From positions 868,001 through 932,000 of the forward strand of contig QJPP01000052.1 in NCBI GenBank assembly GCA_003996215.1: 64,000 nucleotides of DNA, given 5' to 3'. The notes beneath the pieces are model-generated. The model saw only the letters and a list, made by a program, of their open reading frames with translations, was not told the origin of the DNA and searched no databases. The position numbers and the translations under genes are program-made. Within the stretch, counting starts at the first letter, position 1. Every line of letters begins with the position of its first letter. The stretch is from Jaltomata sinuosa. Its lineage: Eukaryota > Streptophyta > Magnoliopsida > Solanales > Solanaceae. Below, piece after piece: positions 45,546 through 58,110 of this stretch.

Positions 45546-46803
45546 ATGAGTACTAGTACATCAAATTCGGAGAGACAAGTGGATGAAATTTTGGAGGAGG
45601 AGTACGATCACAGAAAGTTCATGTGAGCGGCTTGTGAGGAGCGGTATAGGGCTGACTTGTCCAAAAAAGGTGGTTCCTGAAAGGGGAATTGCAATGAAAA
45701 TAGTGAAGGCAGCCTTGCCTGAATTTTATGCCCAATTGCATGGAGAAAAGTGGAACTGTTTTATAGCTCCACCAAGTAGGGCCAATGAAATAGTTGTTCG
45801 AGAATTTTATGCTAATGCATTGGCCATAAACTTCAAGGACCCGGTGATAACTGTCTGGGGAAGGACATTCAGATTTGGGGTCGAGGAGATAAATAGAAAC
45901 TATGGGATCGAGGATCATGACACTACAATTCTTTGGGAAAAGAGAGCTATAGGCAAACCTTGGATTGCTTCGCAGGTCTGCCCCGAAGTGGACCCCAAAT
46001 GGACTATGTTTGAAACAAAAATCTACTCTCATGACTTCACTACGAAGGCAAGGATTTGGTTATCCATCATATGGAGCAGGGTGCAGCCAGTTTAGAATGA
46101 GAGTGAGGTTCCTGTATACACAACAGTGAATGTGGCAGCAATGATTGATGAAGTTCCGGTTAATGTGGGGCGAGTGATACTCTAGGAGATTAAGAACTAT
46201 GTCAAGGGTAGCAGTGAGAGTCTGTTCTTCCCTTCACTGATTAATGAGCTATGTCAGGCAGAGGGAGTCGATTTGAATGCTTTGGAAGATATTTTTACTG
46301 ATCCAAAGATTCCTATTCATCCTTTGAAGAAGGCAGACCCCAAAAATACGCTCAAGAAGAGGAATATGGATGCTGGTTTGACTTCAGGAGCCACAGAGGG
46401 CACCCATCCCTCTCATTGTGCTACTACTTCCACCCAAGTACCTCCACCCATGCCTAGACCATTCCAGAACATCTCCACCCAGATATCCAGAGTTCAGGCA
46501 TCCATTAGTGCATTGGCTACCAGCATTCTTTCGGGACCACCTAAGACACAACTTGAAATATTGAATGATATGGCTGACCATCAAAATAAGATTGAGGAGA
46601 GTCATAAGAGGTTGGAAAAGAAGTTTGAAGAATAAGAAAAGAATATTAAAGCAATGAATGACAGCCTTGAGGACGAGAAGAGAAAGGACAAAGTAAGAGA
46701 GAAGTTGCTGAAGAGGATGTGGAAGAGTATAAAGAGCTTTTGTGGAGGTTCAGACACCAAGGATCATGATGTCTCTATGAATCAGGTGATGGTGGCACTC
46801 CAA
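45546..46803 (+). pseudogene. Putative plant transposon protein (PF20167-like) gene
   Basis: Begins MSTSTSNSERQVDEILEEEY, DHRKFM, then a stop and a frameshift near 45660. The main frame (45583-46095) has PERGIAMKIVKAALPEFYAQ, WNCFIAPPSRANEIVVREFY, ANALAINFKDPVITVWGRTF and RFGVEEINRNYGIED, the pattern of the 'putative plant transposon protein' domain that stands in the ORF1 place in Athila-related elements. It goes on past two stops (VQPV stop, RVIL stop) to SLFFPSLINELCQAEGVDLN, a proline-rich linker, and a coiled-coil C-terminus (MADHQNKIEESHKRLEKKFE ... 46654 on). Function unknown; a gag-like structural role is a guess. The family name is from memory of its pattern. Confidence 0.65.
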
Positions 46804-48810
46804 CGAGCCCTCTCTAGATATATATCAGGGATCCCTCTCATATTATTTTCTCCGTATTTCATTTGATAAGATTATGCACTGAGGGCACTGCAGTAGATTT
46901 TTGTTGGGGGTAGCGGCATTTGGGTTATGCTTATGTTGGATTTTAATACTTGTTTTGTGCCCTTTCCAGGCTTATGTTGATTAGATTTGGATTTTATACC
47001 CTTGTTGGGCTTGTTTTGGATATTATTCCCTCGCCGGGTTTATTTCAATCTGTTTTGGATATTGTGCCCTCACCGGGTTTGTTTGTTGAAATGTTGTTGG
47101 ATTAGTCGCTTTTGTTACTTCTTTCTTTGTTTTTGTAGCTTCTTTAATTTCTGTTGTAGTTCGTTTAAGTGACGGTTCCCAAAGATAGATCGAGTGACGA
47201 CATTCTTAAGGGAAGCCGTCGCTTTGTTTGGTGTGTGAAGCCAAGGGAAGTCTGAGTACCCGTTAGGCTAGATGAAATTTCATGTATGTAGGTGTGTATG
47301 TGTTGGTGAATTCTGAGTGCCCATATCAATTTAGATTGATGATTTGGCCCTATGATAGATTGGGTGACATCATTCTTAAGGGCGAATCGTCATCTTTTGA
47401 GATAATTGTGAATCGTGACTTATTTGGTACTAATGGGGTTAGTCTTGCATGCAAATCAAAACAGGCATACCCCTCCAAAATATTTTGTGAAAAATGCATT
47501 ACAAAGAGTGTTTTTGTGACAACTCTTTTGATCTTTTTGTGAATCTTGACTCATTAGCGTTGTTAATGGAAATGTGGCTCCTACTTGTTCTTGCTTAGGA
47601 AGTTAAACCTGATCCTTTTTGAATAATCCGCATGTCATGTGTGGTGAGGTTTAGCTGAATAATTCTTGTGCATAAGTGTCATCTAGAACTTGACCCGAAT
47701 GTGATTCAAGGCAAAATTCTAAGTGTGACTGAGCTTTGAAGATGACCTTAGGCCCTTTTTGATAGCTACTTCACCAAAATGACTTCCCAATGACATCAAA
47801 TCCTAGTGAACCCCTTTGAGCTTGTGACTGTTCTTTGGCACCTTGTAACACCTTGACCTTCTTGGAACCTCTATCTTGGCAGCCATCATCCCTAATGACT
47901 TGAAAATTAAATGTAGGCTAAAAGCCTAAGTTTGGGGGCAAAAACAAATGATAGCATAGGCAAATGCCTAAGTAAGGGCGTGCATGTGATAAAATGAGGA
48001 AAAGAAAAGAAGTGCACTTCAAGTGCAAGGTAGTACCTTGATTCCAAATTGAAAATTGCTCCAAAAGATCAATCTAATGAGCAAAATGAAAAGCAAAAAT
48101 AAGTGCTACCAAGTGAAGGTGATATAAGGAGTTGAATAATCATGAGTTGAAAAGGAAAAACTTGGGTTGTGTTAGGGAGAAATCAAGTGAAGTTGATATT
48201 GAAAATGTGAGCGGTGTTCGAAATGAGAGCAAAGAGCATTAGGGAGGTGTAGTCACTTGAACCAAATGAGATCCTCACCTAACCCTAACCCGCAGGTCCT
48301 TTGTGATTCCAAGCTTGGCTACCCTACATTAGTGGAGATTTACATAAAGGGAAAGCCTATGGTTCGACATGTGTGCCCTTGAACTTCCTTGTGAGTGTGA
48401 GTGTTTGTATTTGTTCCTTGTGATTGTTTTTGTACATAATGTGTTTTTGGGACGTTCGTTCTTGTGAGGGGATGCAAATTAGGATAGTTCGTGATGTTGA
48501 TAAACTCTGAAAAATGAGACAAGGAGCATGTTGGTAAGCTAGTGGTTAGAGTCACATCTTGAGGATTGGTTGTTATAACTTAGTTGCCCCATAGTCTATT
48601 GCATCCTTCAATTGTGTTTTGAATGAAGGGGAATTATTAGATGAAGTTTTCATACGATTGAATAATCATTAGTACCAACCGAAGTCATGCTTGGTGCTTG
48701 AAATAGGTTCCCTTGGCTTGTGGTATTGTCATTTGCACTTGTGTTGTGTGCCTCTTGAGCTAGAATTTTTAAGTTGCTTGAGGACAAGCAATAGTTCAAG
48801 TTTGGGGGTT
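46804..48810 (+). other. 3' non-coding internal region with short repeats
   Basis: Contains three or four imperfect roughly 40-bp units GTTTTGGATATTGTGCCCTC + ACCGGGTTTG (46950-47090) and a 40-bp direct repeat, GACATTCTTAAGGG with flanks, at 47187 and 47356. No pol motif is seen. It ends with the polypurine tract AAGTTTGGGGGTT (48798-48810). Confidence 0.6.
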
Positions 48811-50187
48811 TGATAAGTTGGTATTCTACCTACTTATTTAGCCTTTAATCTCATGCTTTTTCTAGTTTATAGTGAATAAATAGTGCATTTGACACGAATT
48901 TCTTCTATTTTACAAGTTTCTGTGTTTTAGAAGTGATCGATGCGAAATCGGATGAAAACAAGTCAAATTGGAGAAAATTTTGAAATTTTGGGCAACTCAG
49001 CGCAATCGCGCTGCATGAGTGCCAATTGCGCTGAAGATGGAGAACTGGTTTAAGCGCGATGGTGCTGAGACAACGTGATAGCGCTGCAGAAAGAAGTGGT
49101 CAACACCATTCAAAGACAAGGGCGCAATCACACCAAATCAACGCGATAGCGCTGACCAGTGCAAGCTCCTTGAGCGCGATAGTGCTTCACTGTACCTGAA
49201 TGTGAAAAATGGACAGAAATGACATTTCACCCTTGTGGAAACCCCAACTAATACAAAAGACTCCTCAGCCATTTTGGGACATATCTTTGGCTATTTTAAG
49301 AACTTTTGAGCAAGCTTTGGAGCAAGGTTCATCAACCAACACCATAGTAGTGAAGATTTGGATGCTCTTTATTGTAAATTTTGAGATTCCATTTTGCAAC
49401 TCTTGTTCTTAATTGTTATTTATTTGGTGTGTTTGTTGACTTGAGCTTTTGGGTTTGTATTAGAGATAATACTTGTTGGGTTATTGAATTCATATATATA
49501 TTTTGTTCTTGTTTGATTATTTGGGTTTATTGAATCCTCAATTGCTTGAATTTATAGTCAATGGTTGCAAACATTGACTTAGATTGTTGATTTGGGTTTT
49601 TGCTCGAGAGAGAAATTCTCGAATTCGGGAAGATTCACTAGTGGGTACTTGGGAATCCATCTAGATTGGAGGCTAAACATAGCTCACATCACGGAATCTC
49701 CCATTTAACGGTCCGATCTAGAGATAGGATGACCTCCCCAAGTTATTTTGCTGGTTTATTGCTTACTCGTGTTAGTTCGAGAGTAAACACACGAGATATA
49801 TTCTCGATTGGTCGAGAAACAATTAGGCATATCTCTAGCCAAGACTACCTAGGTGTCAAGCGGGTGCAAGTCTTGTGAATTGAATTCCCACTCCCAATTC
49901 TCCCTTGTTATCCTTGCTTGGTGAAAGCAAGGTGAAAGCCATTGATCACACTATCTTTTATTTGGTTTTCTTTATTTTTAGTTGTAGTCTAAAACCCACC
50001 TTTCAGATATCTTTTTCCTTTCTTATTATTTGAACTTCAATAAGTTGCTTAGATTCTTTATTAGCTCGATCGCAACTACATTGTTCCCTTGGGTACCACC
50101 CCGACACTCATTAGGAATTATAAATTTTGTTTTAACTACTCGATCGCCGTGACCTCCTAATTGGAGAGCACGATTTGAGAGTTATCA
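48811..50187 (+). repeat. 3' LTR of the element at 43014 (1377 bp)
   Basis: Starts TGATAAGTTGG and ends GAGAGTTATCA, a perfect 6-base terminal inverted pair. U3 array at 48995-49190 with GCGCAATCGCGCTGC. It is the better preserved of the two LTRs. Confidence 0.9.
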
Positions 50188-51630
50188 ATAATTTGATCAC
50201 ACACAATACACCACCACTAGTTTCCAAACTTACGTTGTTGAATCTGTCCAACCAAGGTGGAATGGACTTCGCACTGACAGGAACACCGCTGAAATCCTGA
50301 ATGTCCACCCTGATTTAACGGTTAGCCAAGGACTGGATATCCAGGGCAAACTACCACTCCAAAACCAAAATAGAGAAGCCAAGTTGCCTGCACCCACTGC
50401 CTTCCGGCACAAGGATGCTGCAATCAAGGAGAAGCTTCCTCGAACTACTAAAAGTAGATTGCTAAGACACGATTCTGAAATCCATCACCAATCTTACTAA
50501 TCGGTGATCCTGTTGTACCCACGAGTAGACTCATCTTCCATCGAAGAACTCTAATGGCACTGGAGCCAACTAGGCCACGAATACACAATTTTTCCAATCT
50601 GTAGATGCTACTGAAACTTGGTCTCCCCCGAAGAAGATAACAAGGAAGCCAGGGTCAATGCAACAAGCTCCCAAAGGTAGTACTGGAAATGACCACTACC
50701 TTAAGCTCATACTAGAAGGAATTCTGACCTCCAATATAACAAAGGAAATGACACCACGATCTGAACTCGGTCAACGCAATCACCAATATACAAGCCAAAG
50801 CAAACCAAACGAACTCCTTCCAAGGATACACCAAATTCCACAAATTCTTTCTCAAATAAAACCTGGATCCATTTCCTTAGCTCCCACATCTATACTGTCA
50901 AAACTCAATAAGGCAGGAGAAGAATGGGCCGGATGCCCAACTAACCCAAAATTCTACGAATACAACTCAACAACAATGATACAGTCAACACTTAGCCAAA
51001 ATGCTAAAGTCAAAACTCGACCACAATACCGCAATCAAAATCTCAACCAGAGAACTACAATCAAAATTCATACCAATTGGAACTGGGGAAAACAAGAAGA
51101 GAACCCAACCAGACAAGAAAATTGAAGAAAACCAGGAAAGCAACCCATACCTGCTAACCTCCTAAGCCAATCAACAAAGAGGATCAACTCTAAACACCTA
51201 AGAAAACCAACCCAATCAATGAACGCTAGCATAACCAACACTGCTCAACTTAAGACAAGAGCTCAAACTTTGCCACAACCACCGGTAACACCAAACCAAC
51301 ACAAGGACTTCTAGCAAACACTAGATAACAGCCTAGGCAACAACCATCTAGGACTACTTAGAAATAGGAGACTCAACACAAGTCTAGAACAACAATAAAA
51401 ACTGGGAACACAATCAACAAGAAAAAAGGCTAAAAAGAACTACCCACAAGCTACAACTCCAGGTAAATACCTATCAAGGATAACTCACCCTATCCACTAC
51501 TAAAGAATAAACTACCAAGAAAATATACACATAGATACTACAATTCAAGTTGTCAAATAACTAAACAAGTAGCAGGTAGGAATATAAGCAAAAACACAAA
51601 AAAGGAAGTAGAATCATAATGCGAACAATG
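50188..51630 (-). pseudogene. Decayed pol scraps in the N1 internal region
   Basis: 50230-50430 (minus) reads CRKAVGAGNLASLFWFWSGS and GWTFRISAV, and its DNA lines up with the RNase H/integrase linker of element A at 57420-57540 (GGTTAGCCAAGGACTGGAT on the plus strand is shared). The rest, to 51630, is A- and C-rich on the plus strand with no motif I can name; the 155-codon plus frame at 50658-51125 is composition-driven. Confidence 0.5.
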
Positions 51631-51633
51631 CTA

Positions 51634-52829
51634 TCACCAACTGAAGGTAACAAAATCCTTACCTAGAGCAATGGTATAAGGAACCTCTACCTCTTGCCCA
51701 CCAAGAAGGGCATCAGACTGACGTGATCTAACTCTGGACTGGGTAGTAGAAGTTGAAGGCTCAACCATCCCACGCCAGGGACAATCTCTAAGATAGTGGC
51801 CAACAACTCCACAACCGTAAAAACCCAAGGAAGACTTGCCCTGAGACACAATACCTGTTGACTCTAGGTAGATACCTGAGCCACCTGGCTGAAAGCCACC
51901 TCAAACCATCCGGGGACCACCCCTACAACCCTGCACACTACCTATCGCTGCATGTGGACCACCCCTACTACCCTACACTCCACCTCTAGCCGGTGGCACA
52001 GATGCCTTGGGAGATAACACCTGCTGACCCTGCTGACTGGAAGATAGTGGGGTAATCCCTAACAAAGTGCCCATGCCCACCACACTGGAAGCAAACCCCA
52101 ATGGATACATACATGCGAGAAGATCTCACTTAACCTGACCAGCTACCATGGCCTATACAACCTGAAAGAGAACCTCAAAGAATCTGACCCCGTACCATGT
52201 CAACCAAACTCAACATGCCCTATACCACCACCCTCTAAAACTTGTGGAGTAACTTAAATTAGCTAGGTAGATTAGAAGCAATGGAACCTATCTCTGCTGG
52301 AGAACCCCCTACCTCGAGTCTGAGAACCTCGGGAACTGTCCTGGTGATGAAATTTCTTAGCACTACCTCCATAAGCCTCACGACATAAACCCTCGATAGC
52401 CCAAGCATGATGCACTAATTGAAGGAAGGTTGTCCCAACTGTAACCAGGTGTTTGATTGCCAAATAGGGCGGTGAAATAAATCCTCTAACAAAACTCTGA
52501 ACTCCATCAAACTCAGAAGGCACAGTCCTAGCAGTATGCCTTACCATTTTATGAAACCTAGCCTCATACTCCAATACTGATATACAACCCTATTGAAAAC
52601 CTGGAATCTCAACTCTAACTGAAGCACCACTCAAAAAACTAGGCATCGTAACACCCACCGGAGGACTCAGAGTCCTAAACATGGTGTCCTGAAGAGCTGG
52701 GGTCGCTATGAATCCAATTGGAGGTTGGGCTGGACCCACACCCCCTATATGATGCGGTAAACTCTCACTCTGAAGTCCTGACACTGAAAGAAGCACCAAA
52801 GCAAAAGGCACAGAAGCCTCGACATCCAC
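51634..52829 (-). pseudogene. Gag remnant of N1
   Basis: On the minus strand: N-terminal variable part (52590-52829, MDVEASVPFALVLLSVSGLQ), then a jump to the second half of the core, SVLEYEARFHKMVRH and EFDGVQSFVRGFISPPYLA (52272-52574), so the central gag core is deleted. Two knuckle remnants follow: CFQCGGHGHFVRDY (last Cys changed to Tyr, about 52070-52110) and YGCGVVGHYLRDC (first Cys lost, about 51780-51830). It ends towards EVPYTIALGKDFV, the gag-protease border. Element A has the intact version of this arrangement. Confidence 0.75.
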
Positions 52830-53048
52830 CCGATGTCAAACTCATCTTAGGCATCTAAGAAAGAATGAAACAACTTAAGTTTTGAAGTCAATAGAGCCAG
52901 GAACGCATGATAACGAGCCAAGAATATGAAACTTTTCCTAACAATGCCCTGTAGCCTCTTGCAGATAGGATAAGAATGTCATCATACTGATCCGTGAGAC
53001 TATACTTAGACACTTGCTTTTGTACCACGACATCGGTGGTCCTAGAGC

Positions 53049-53061
53049 TCTTATACCAAGC
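53049..53061 (-). other. tRNA-iMet primer binding site of N1
   Basis: The minus strand reads CTTGGTATAAGAGC right after the LTR end; one change from CTTGGTATCAGAGC. Confidence 0.8.
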
Positions 53062-56000
53062 TATCATGACCTGATTTCTCAGGTCATGATGGCACCTACA
53101 ACCCCCCAGTAGGCGAACCATTTTTTCGCATCCCAAAATGACTAGTAATGGGCTACTACCTAACTAATATGCACAATAAGCTGAAATAAGTGGAAGGAGA
53201 ATATAAAGATAGATAAGCAGAAGTAATAACCCGAATATATACATAAGAAAACTACACCAACCCCAAGACTTGGTATCGACAGTACAAAAGTTTCTAATAG
53301 AATACAACTGCTAGAAGTAACAAAATGATAAGTACAACTGTCTCCGAATATACAAAGAGTAACAGCACAAAAGATGAGATGTGGTCAAGCCCTGGTTGGT
53401 AGGCGCTCACCCTAGTCTCAAATATCCAAGAGATGCACGAGTCTCCTGTGCAATCCATGGCAATAACTCAACTATTCTCTGCACCAGAAAGATGCAAAAT
53501 ATAGTATGAGCACCAATTGCTAAGCAACGGGTACCCAGTAGGCATCATCGTCTGACTGAGCGCATATAAGATATAAAAACAGTAATATACCAGATAGAAA
53601 GGAAGTAGTCACCGAAGCAATAGAGAAAGCACAAGGAACTAGCACGGAGAATAGTCAACCAAGAGTTATAAGAAATGCTAGCACAGAAGATATACATAAC
53701 ACAGGTGAAAGAGGGAAGAACGCACCTGGAATCCTTGCAATAGTATTATTTATAAAAAGAGAGAGTTTAGAAGCATGGCGATATACTGGTAACCTCAAGT
53801 AAAAAGGAAAGAAGGAAAGCAAGTAAGGAAACTCATGCCAGACAATAATAAATAACGAAAACATACTACAAACTCAACTTCCCAGATAAGATCATACACG
53901 AATCACTTTACAAGTACAACCCTAGGATGGATTAACTAAGCTAACAAGAACTGAAACCCACTACTCAGAAACATGATAAGGATAACATTCGATAACCCAC
54001 AACTGCTCAGAAGGACACACAAACAACGCCTTAATAATATAGGACCCTCTAGCACCTCAATAGTAAAATTACCAACAATCAGAGCCTTAAAAGGTTAGAA
54101 ACCGCTAAACCACCAAGTACCAAAGGTTGTAGCCAGCTCTATAGAACAAAAGGAGTAATATAATCTACCTACAGTCCTAGCGGACGCCCATACAATTGAG
54201 GAACACAATCAAGTGAAACGAAACCCTTCGGCCGCCCATACAACTGGAGAATACACTGAGCACACAACCAACAATAATGGAAGAAGAATATGATATACAT
54301 GATGATTATGATGATGATGAATCTGGAACCAGGTGTCATCGAAGTGCCATATGTTAACCCCTTCGGTATCCCAAAGGCCCAATAGAGGCAGGAACCATGG
54401 AAAGAATTCTCCCGAGTACCTCTGCTATGCCATACACCCCTCCTCCTGGCACCCTCAGCTTATAGCTTGGGGTCCAGTAATAGTAGTGTCTATGGAGGTC
54501 AACTCGTATACCACATACTAAGCATAAAACTCAAATAACTCAATAATCAGAACCTCATAGTACGTGCCTATATTCGATCTGAGTTTAAATCAGTAGTAGT
54601 AATCTTAAAACCACATCAAAGGGTGCCTAAAGTCTATCCGGGTCTAAATCAGTAATCGTGTCTCAATAACCCTCAAAAAGGGTTCCCAGAGCGTATAGTA
54701 AATCAAGTCTAGCACTCTGGCACAACCAAGCCTAGTACAAGTGAAAAATGGTAATCAAATCATCGTAATACCCTCTTTTCTCCAAGAGGTTTCATAAAAG
54801 CCACTCTCCAAACCCTTTCAAATTCATATTACCAAAAATGGGCCCTCGGGGCTATGCAAAGTTTAGAAAAATGTTTATAGTCGGCCCCAAGGAAATCAGT
54901 AGTAAACATACAGAAAACTCTTTGCATGAATGATATGTTCGCAAACAATATGTTAGCCCAACGACTCACAAATATTTCTATTGGCCCTACACATGCATGA
55001 TCAGTTCTACAACACAGATAGCCAGCAATATCTAGATGTTTGGGACTCATGGAAATTCCTAGATAACCCTCCATCTATGTTCAAGAGTCAATACAAAGCC
55101 ACACAGGACCACAAGGGTAATATACAACATCACACAAATACTACAATCAACGTATAGAATAAACAGACAGAAAAGGCAGACAAGATCTGAGGGTACCAAC
55201 CTATAAAACCAACCCAAGAATGCTAATTAATGTAGCTATAGCCTATATACGCAGGTTCTAGGTAGGCATTAAAATGAAACCAACAATACCCATAATACCA
55301 TAAACATAATCGGGTTAAAATCCGGGTCACAAATGAGCCCGTAGGCCTCGCAATCAAAAACTAGAAACGAAAAACACCCATGTGTTCCTTATAATCCCAG
55401 GAGTACATGCTCAAAATTTGAGCAGAAACAGACAGCAAATGGGGCTCCAAAAGAGCTCACCAATTATGAAATCAAATAGGGAATTCTAAGAATGAAAAAA
55501 CAGAAATTGAGCAAGAATTACTTACCACTACGAGAGAAAACACCAAGGAAGTGAGTTCCACGAACCCATGAACATGCAAGCCCAAGAAAACAGATTCTAC
55601 AAGAATTTCCAAGCTTTTCAAAAATCACATAATTGGAGGTTGTAAGAAATGGAGAAGAAGAAAGTTTTGGGAAAGAAGAGGTTACCAATCGACGAGGAAA
55701 CGAGATTTTCCAACACTTTGATAAATTTCTGAAGCTAGGAAAAGAATGGAGTACTTTGGTAGAAAGGATTTTATGTTTATTGTTGGGAATAAATTAGAGA
55801 CAAAGCTGAAAATACGAAGGCCAAGAAAAATATTAAGCTGCTGGTCTTGGCTTATGCGAACGCGGCCAAGGTGTCGCCTAGGTGAAGGCAAAAATTTGGG
55901 GCTGGTGACATTACACTACGCGTAGGCAGCCATCCACATGCGTAGGCGATGCACAAGAATAGGGCCGCTGGCCTATGCCTATGCATAGGCGACCAGTGCC

Positions 56001-56716
56001 CGCGTAGGCGAAGGGCAAGCTGGTGCTATGACATCAACATGCTTCCAACAGCCTTGCCCATAAGAATTTCACTTTGATGGACCCTCGGGAATGCATTCGA
56101 GGTCTCTCAAACACAAAAGACCTGAGTTATTCAACTAGAAACGGCATTCCGGATCCAATGTAATTGACATAAATCACATAGGAGGTCAATTTAATGAAAA
56201 TAGGCCCCGTGCCCAAAGATCAATCTTAGGTCAACTATTTCCAAAACGAAGCCCATTGGCCGAAAACAAGTCCCGAATCCTCGAGACCCAAACCAATGGT
56301 CCCTCTATCCTAAACTCAACATTCTAGAGCTAACAACGCTGAAGAAATTTTCATCTAAGGCTGGCTTCTCCAAATTTTGACTAAAGTCAACCAAACAAAC
56401 CCAACTGGCCTAAAAACACTGAACGAGAGAGAATTCCTGACTAAAACGCTCCTAGATCTAGACCAAAGTCCATGCTCCATAGGTAACAGAATTGTCAGAA
56501 TTCATTTCCGAGCATGTTTATCAAAAATGTTGACCGAAGTCAATAATTTCCAAAGTCTAAAGCAGTAAAACAAGGAACGGCCAAACAGACCAAACAAATG
56601 GCCCGGGAATCGAACTACCAATTCCAACAAGACATAAATGACTTGGGACCACTATAATAAATATCTAACAGTACAAGAAAGGCAAAAATGCATAAATGAC
56701 CAGAAAGGTCATTACA
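53062..56716 (-). repeat. 5' LTR of N1 (3655 bp)
   Basis: The minus strand starts TGTAATGACCTTTCTGG at 56716 and ends at TGATA (53062). It is complete and flanked by ACTAA on the outside. It has GATGATTATGATGATGATG near 54301 and the word array at 55845-56010. Confidence 0.88.
55845..56010 (-). promoter_or_regulatory. U3 array of CGTAGGCGA-type words (N1 LTR)
   Basis: TATGCGAACGCGGCCAAGG, GTCGCCTAGGTGAAGG, CGCGTAGGCAGCC, ATGCGTAGGCGATGC and GCGTAGGCGAAGGGC within 165 bases. Same word as in the A LTR (29950-30080), in a longer array. Confidence 0.6.
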
Positions 56717-57480
56717 ACTAAGTTGAACCTCTATACCCAAATCTCGCTGAATAGCTCTCCAGAACTGAGATGTGAACTGAGTGTCGTGGTCTGAAATGAT
56801 AGAAGATGGGACCCCATGAAATTGAAAAACCTCATGAAGGTAAATTTTAGCTAACCTCTCTGCACTATAAGTAGTCTAAATCGGCAAGAAGTGCACTGAC
56901 TTAACCAGTCGATCCACAATCACCCAAATAGAGCCGAACCCTCTGGAAGTACGTGGCAATCCTACTACAAAATCTATAGTGATCCCTTTCCACTTCCACT
57001 AAGAAATGGGAAGTCACTGTATCAAACCACTAGGTCTCATGTGCTCGAACTTCACCTACTGACAGTTCAAGAAACTAGATACAAACTCTGCTATATCCCG
57101 CTTCATACCACTCCACCAGTAAAGCCTTCTCAAGTCTTTATACATCTTGGCTGCACCAGGATGAATGGAATATCAGGAATAATGTTCCTCATGAATAATC
57201 AACTGAATCAAATCCCTAACTCGCAGAACAAAAATTCGACTATCAAACCTCAGAACCCTATCTGAATATAGAGCAGACCGACTGGCCTCACCCCGAACAA
57301 CCTAATCTCGAAGGTCACACAACCACTTTTACTCAAACTGTCGGCTCTGAATCTGATTAACCAAGGTTAACAAAACCTCAACATTGGCGAGAACCCTGCT
57401 AGGATCCGATAAGTCAAGACTAACAAAACGGTTAGCCAAGGACTGGATGTCAAAAGCCAATGACCACTCTGAAACTAAAA
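56717..57480 (-). pseudogene. Integrase N-terminal part and core of element A
   Basis: The minus strand reads IHPGAAKMYKDLRRLYWWSG, MKRDIAEFVSSFLNCQ (the first Cys of CLNC is Phe-adjacent and lost), WKWKGITIDFVVGLPRTS with the first Asp, IWVIVDRLVKSVHFLPI, and VFQFHGVPSSIISDHDTQFT with the second Asp. It breaks at ACTAA, where N1 entered; the Glu-bearing part is at 31563 and below. Stops near 56880 and 57000. Confidence 0.82.
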
Positions 57481-58110
57481 GTCAAGATAGGCTACCCATA
57501 TTAACTGCCTTCTGACTCAAGGCATCTGCTACCACATTTTCCTTACTCAGATGGTAAAGAATACTGAAATCATAGTCCTTCAGTAACTCAATCCATCTCC
57601 TCTGCCTCGAGTTCAGCTCGCACTGGCTCGTAATGTACTTAAGACTATGGTGATCGATGAATATCTCACACTGAACTCCATAAAAATATTTCCTCCAGAC
57701 CTTGAGCACGAAAACTACTACCGCCAAATCCAAGTCATGAGTGGGGTAGTTGAATTCGTGAACCTTTAGCTTCCTCAATGCATATGCTATCACTTAACCC
57801 TGCTGCATCAACACACAACCAAGACCAACCCCGAAACCATCACAATACATGGAGAAGCCCTCACCCTCAACTGGCAAGGTCAACACTAGAGCTAAAATCA
57901 ATAAGGCCTTAAGCCTCTGGAAGATATCATCGCAATGGTCTGACTACTGAAATGGGACATCCTTCCTAGTTAGCTTAGTTCAAGGTGCTGTTGTGGAAGA
58001 AAACCCCTCCACGAACCTCTTGCAGTACCCTGCTAACTCAAAAAAGATGTGAACCTCAGTAGGAGTAGTAGGTCTAGGCCAATCACGAACCACTAAAATA
58101 TTTCCCGGGT
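57481..58110 (-). pseudogene. RNase H and RT connection of element A
   Basis: 57482-57793 (minus) is open: MIAYALRKLKVHEFNYPTHD, LDLAVVVFVLKVWRKYFYGV, EIFIDHHSLKYITSQCELNS, RQRRWIELLKDYDFSILYHL and VVADALSQKAV. The Glu of DLEL is Asp; the Asp of IDHHS is kept. Upstream (57800-58110): MYCDGFGVGLGCVLMQQG, with a stop before it, and the connection part RPTTPTEVHIFFELAGYCKR. Confidence 0.83.

Larger units (their letters stand above)
43014..50187 (+). mobile_element. Non-autonomous LTR element with a single plant-transposon-protein-like gene
   Basis: LTRs 43014-44412 and 48811-50187, both starting TGATAAG, the second ending TTATCA; a tRNA-Asp-type primer site after the first and a polypurine tract AAGTTTGGGGGTT before the second. 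Flanks are ACAAC (43009-43013) and ATAAT (50188-50192), an eroded duplication, and N1 sequence continues across. The 4.4-kb internal region has no gag, RT or integrase that I can recognise, only the gene at 45546-46803 and long non-coding arms. TGATAA..TTATCA ends and the primer type tie it to Athila/Tat relatives. Confidence 0.82.
31564..56716 (-). mobile_element. Element N1: minus-strand TGTAATGACC element, itself hit twice
   Basis: 5' LTR 53062-56716, primer site 53049-53061, internal region 50188-53048 and 41621-43013 (split by the element at 43014-50187), 3' LTR 31564-32913 plus 41578-41620 (split by T2). The flanking duplication is ACTAA. The internal region without the insertion is only about 4.3 kb and holds a decayed gag with two knuckle remnants and scraps of RNase H and integrase. 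N1 is therefore non-autonomous and derived from a chromovirus like A. Confidence 0.87.

Noticed and set aside
45619..46032. 137-codon minus frame opposite the PF20167-like gene
   Set aside because: Antisense shadow; the plus frame has the recognisable pattern, start context and continuation.
50658..51125. 155-codon plus-strand frame as a gene
   Set aside because: Asn/Gln/Pro/Thr-rich product of A/C-rich DNA inside the decayed, minus-strand internal region of N1; no motif and no homologue in the sister copy.
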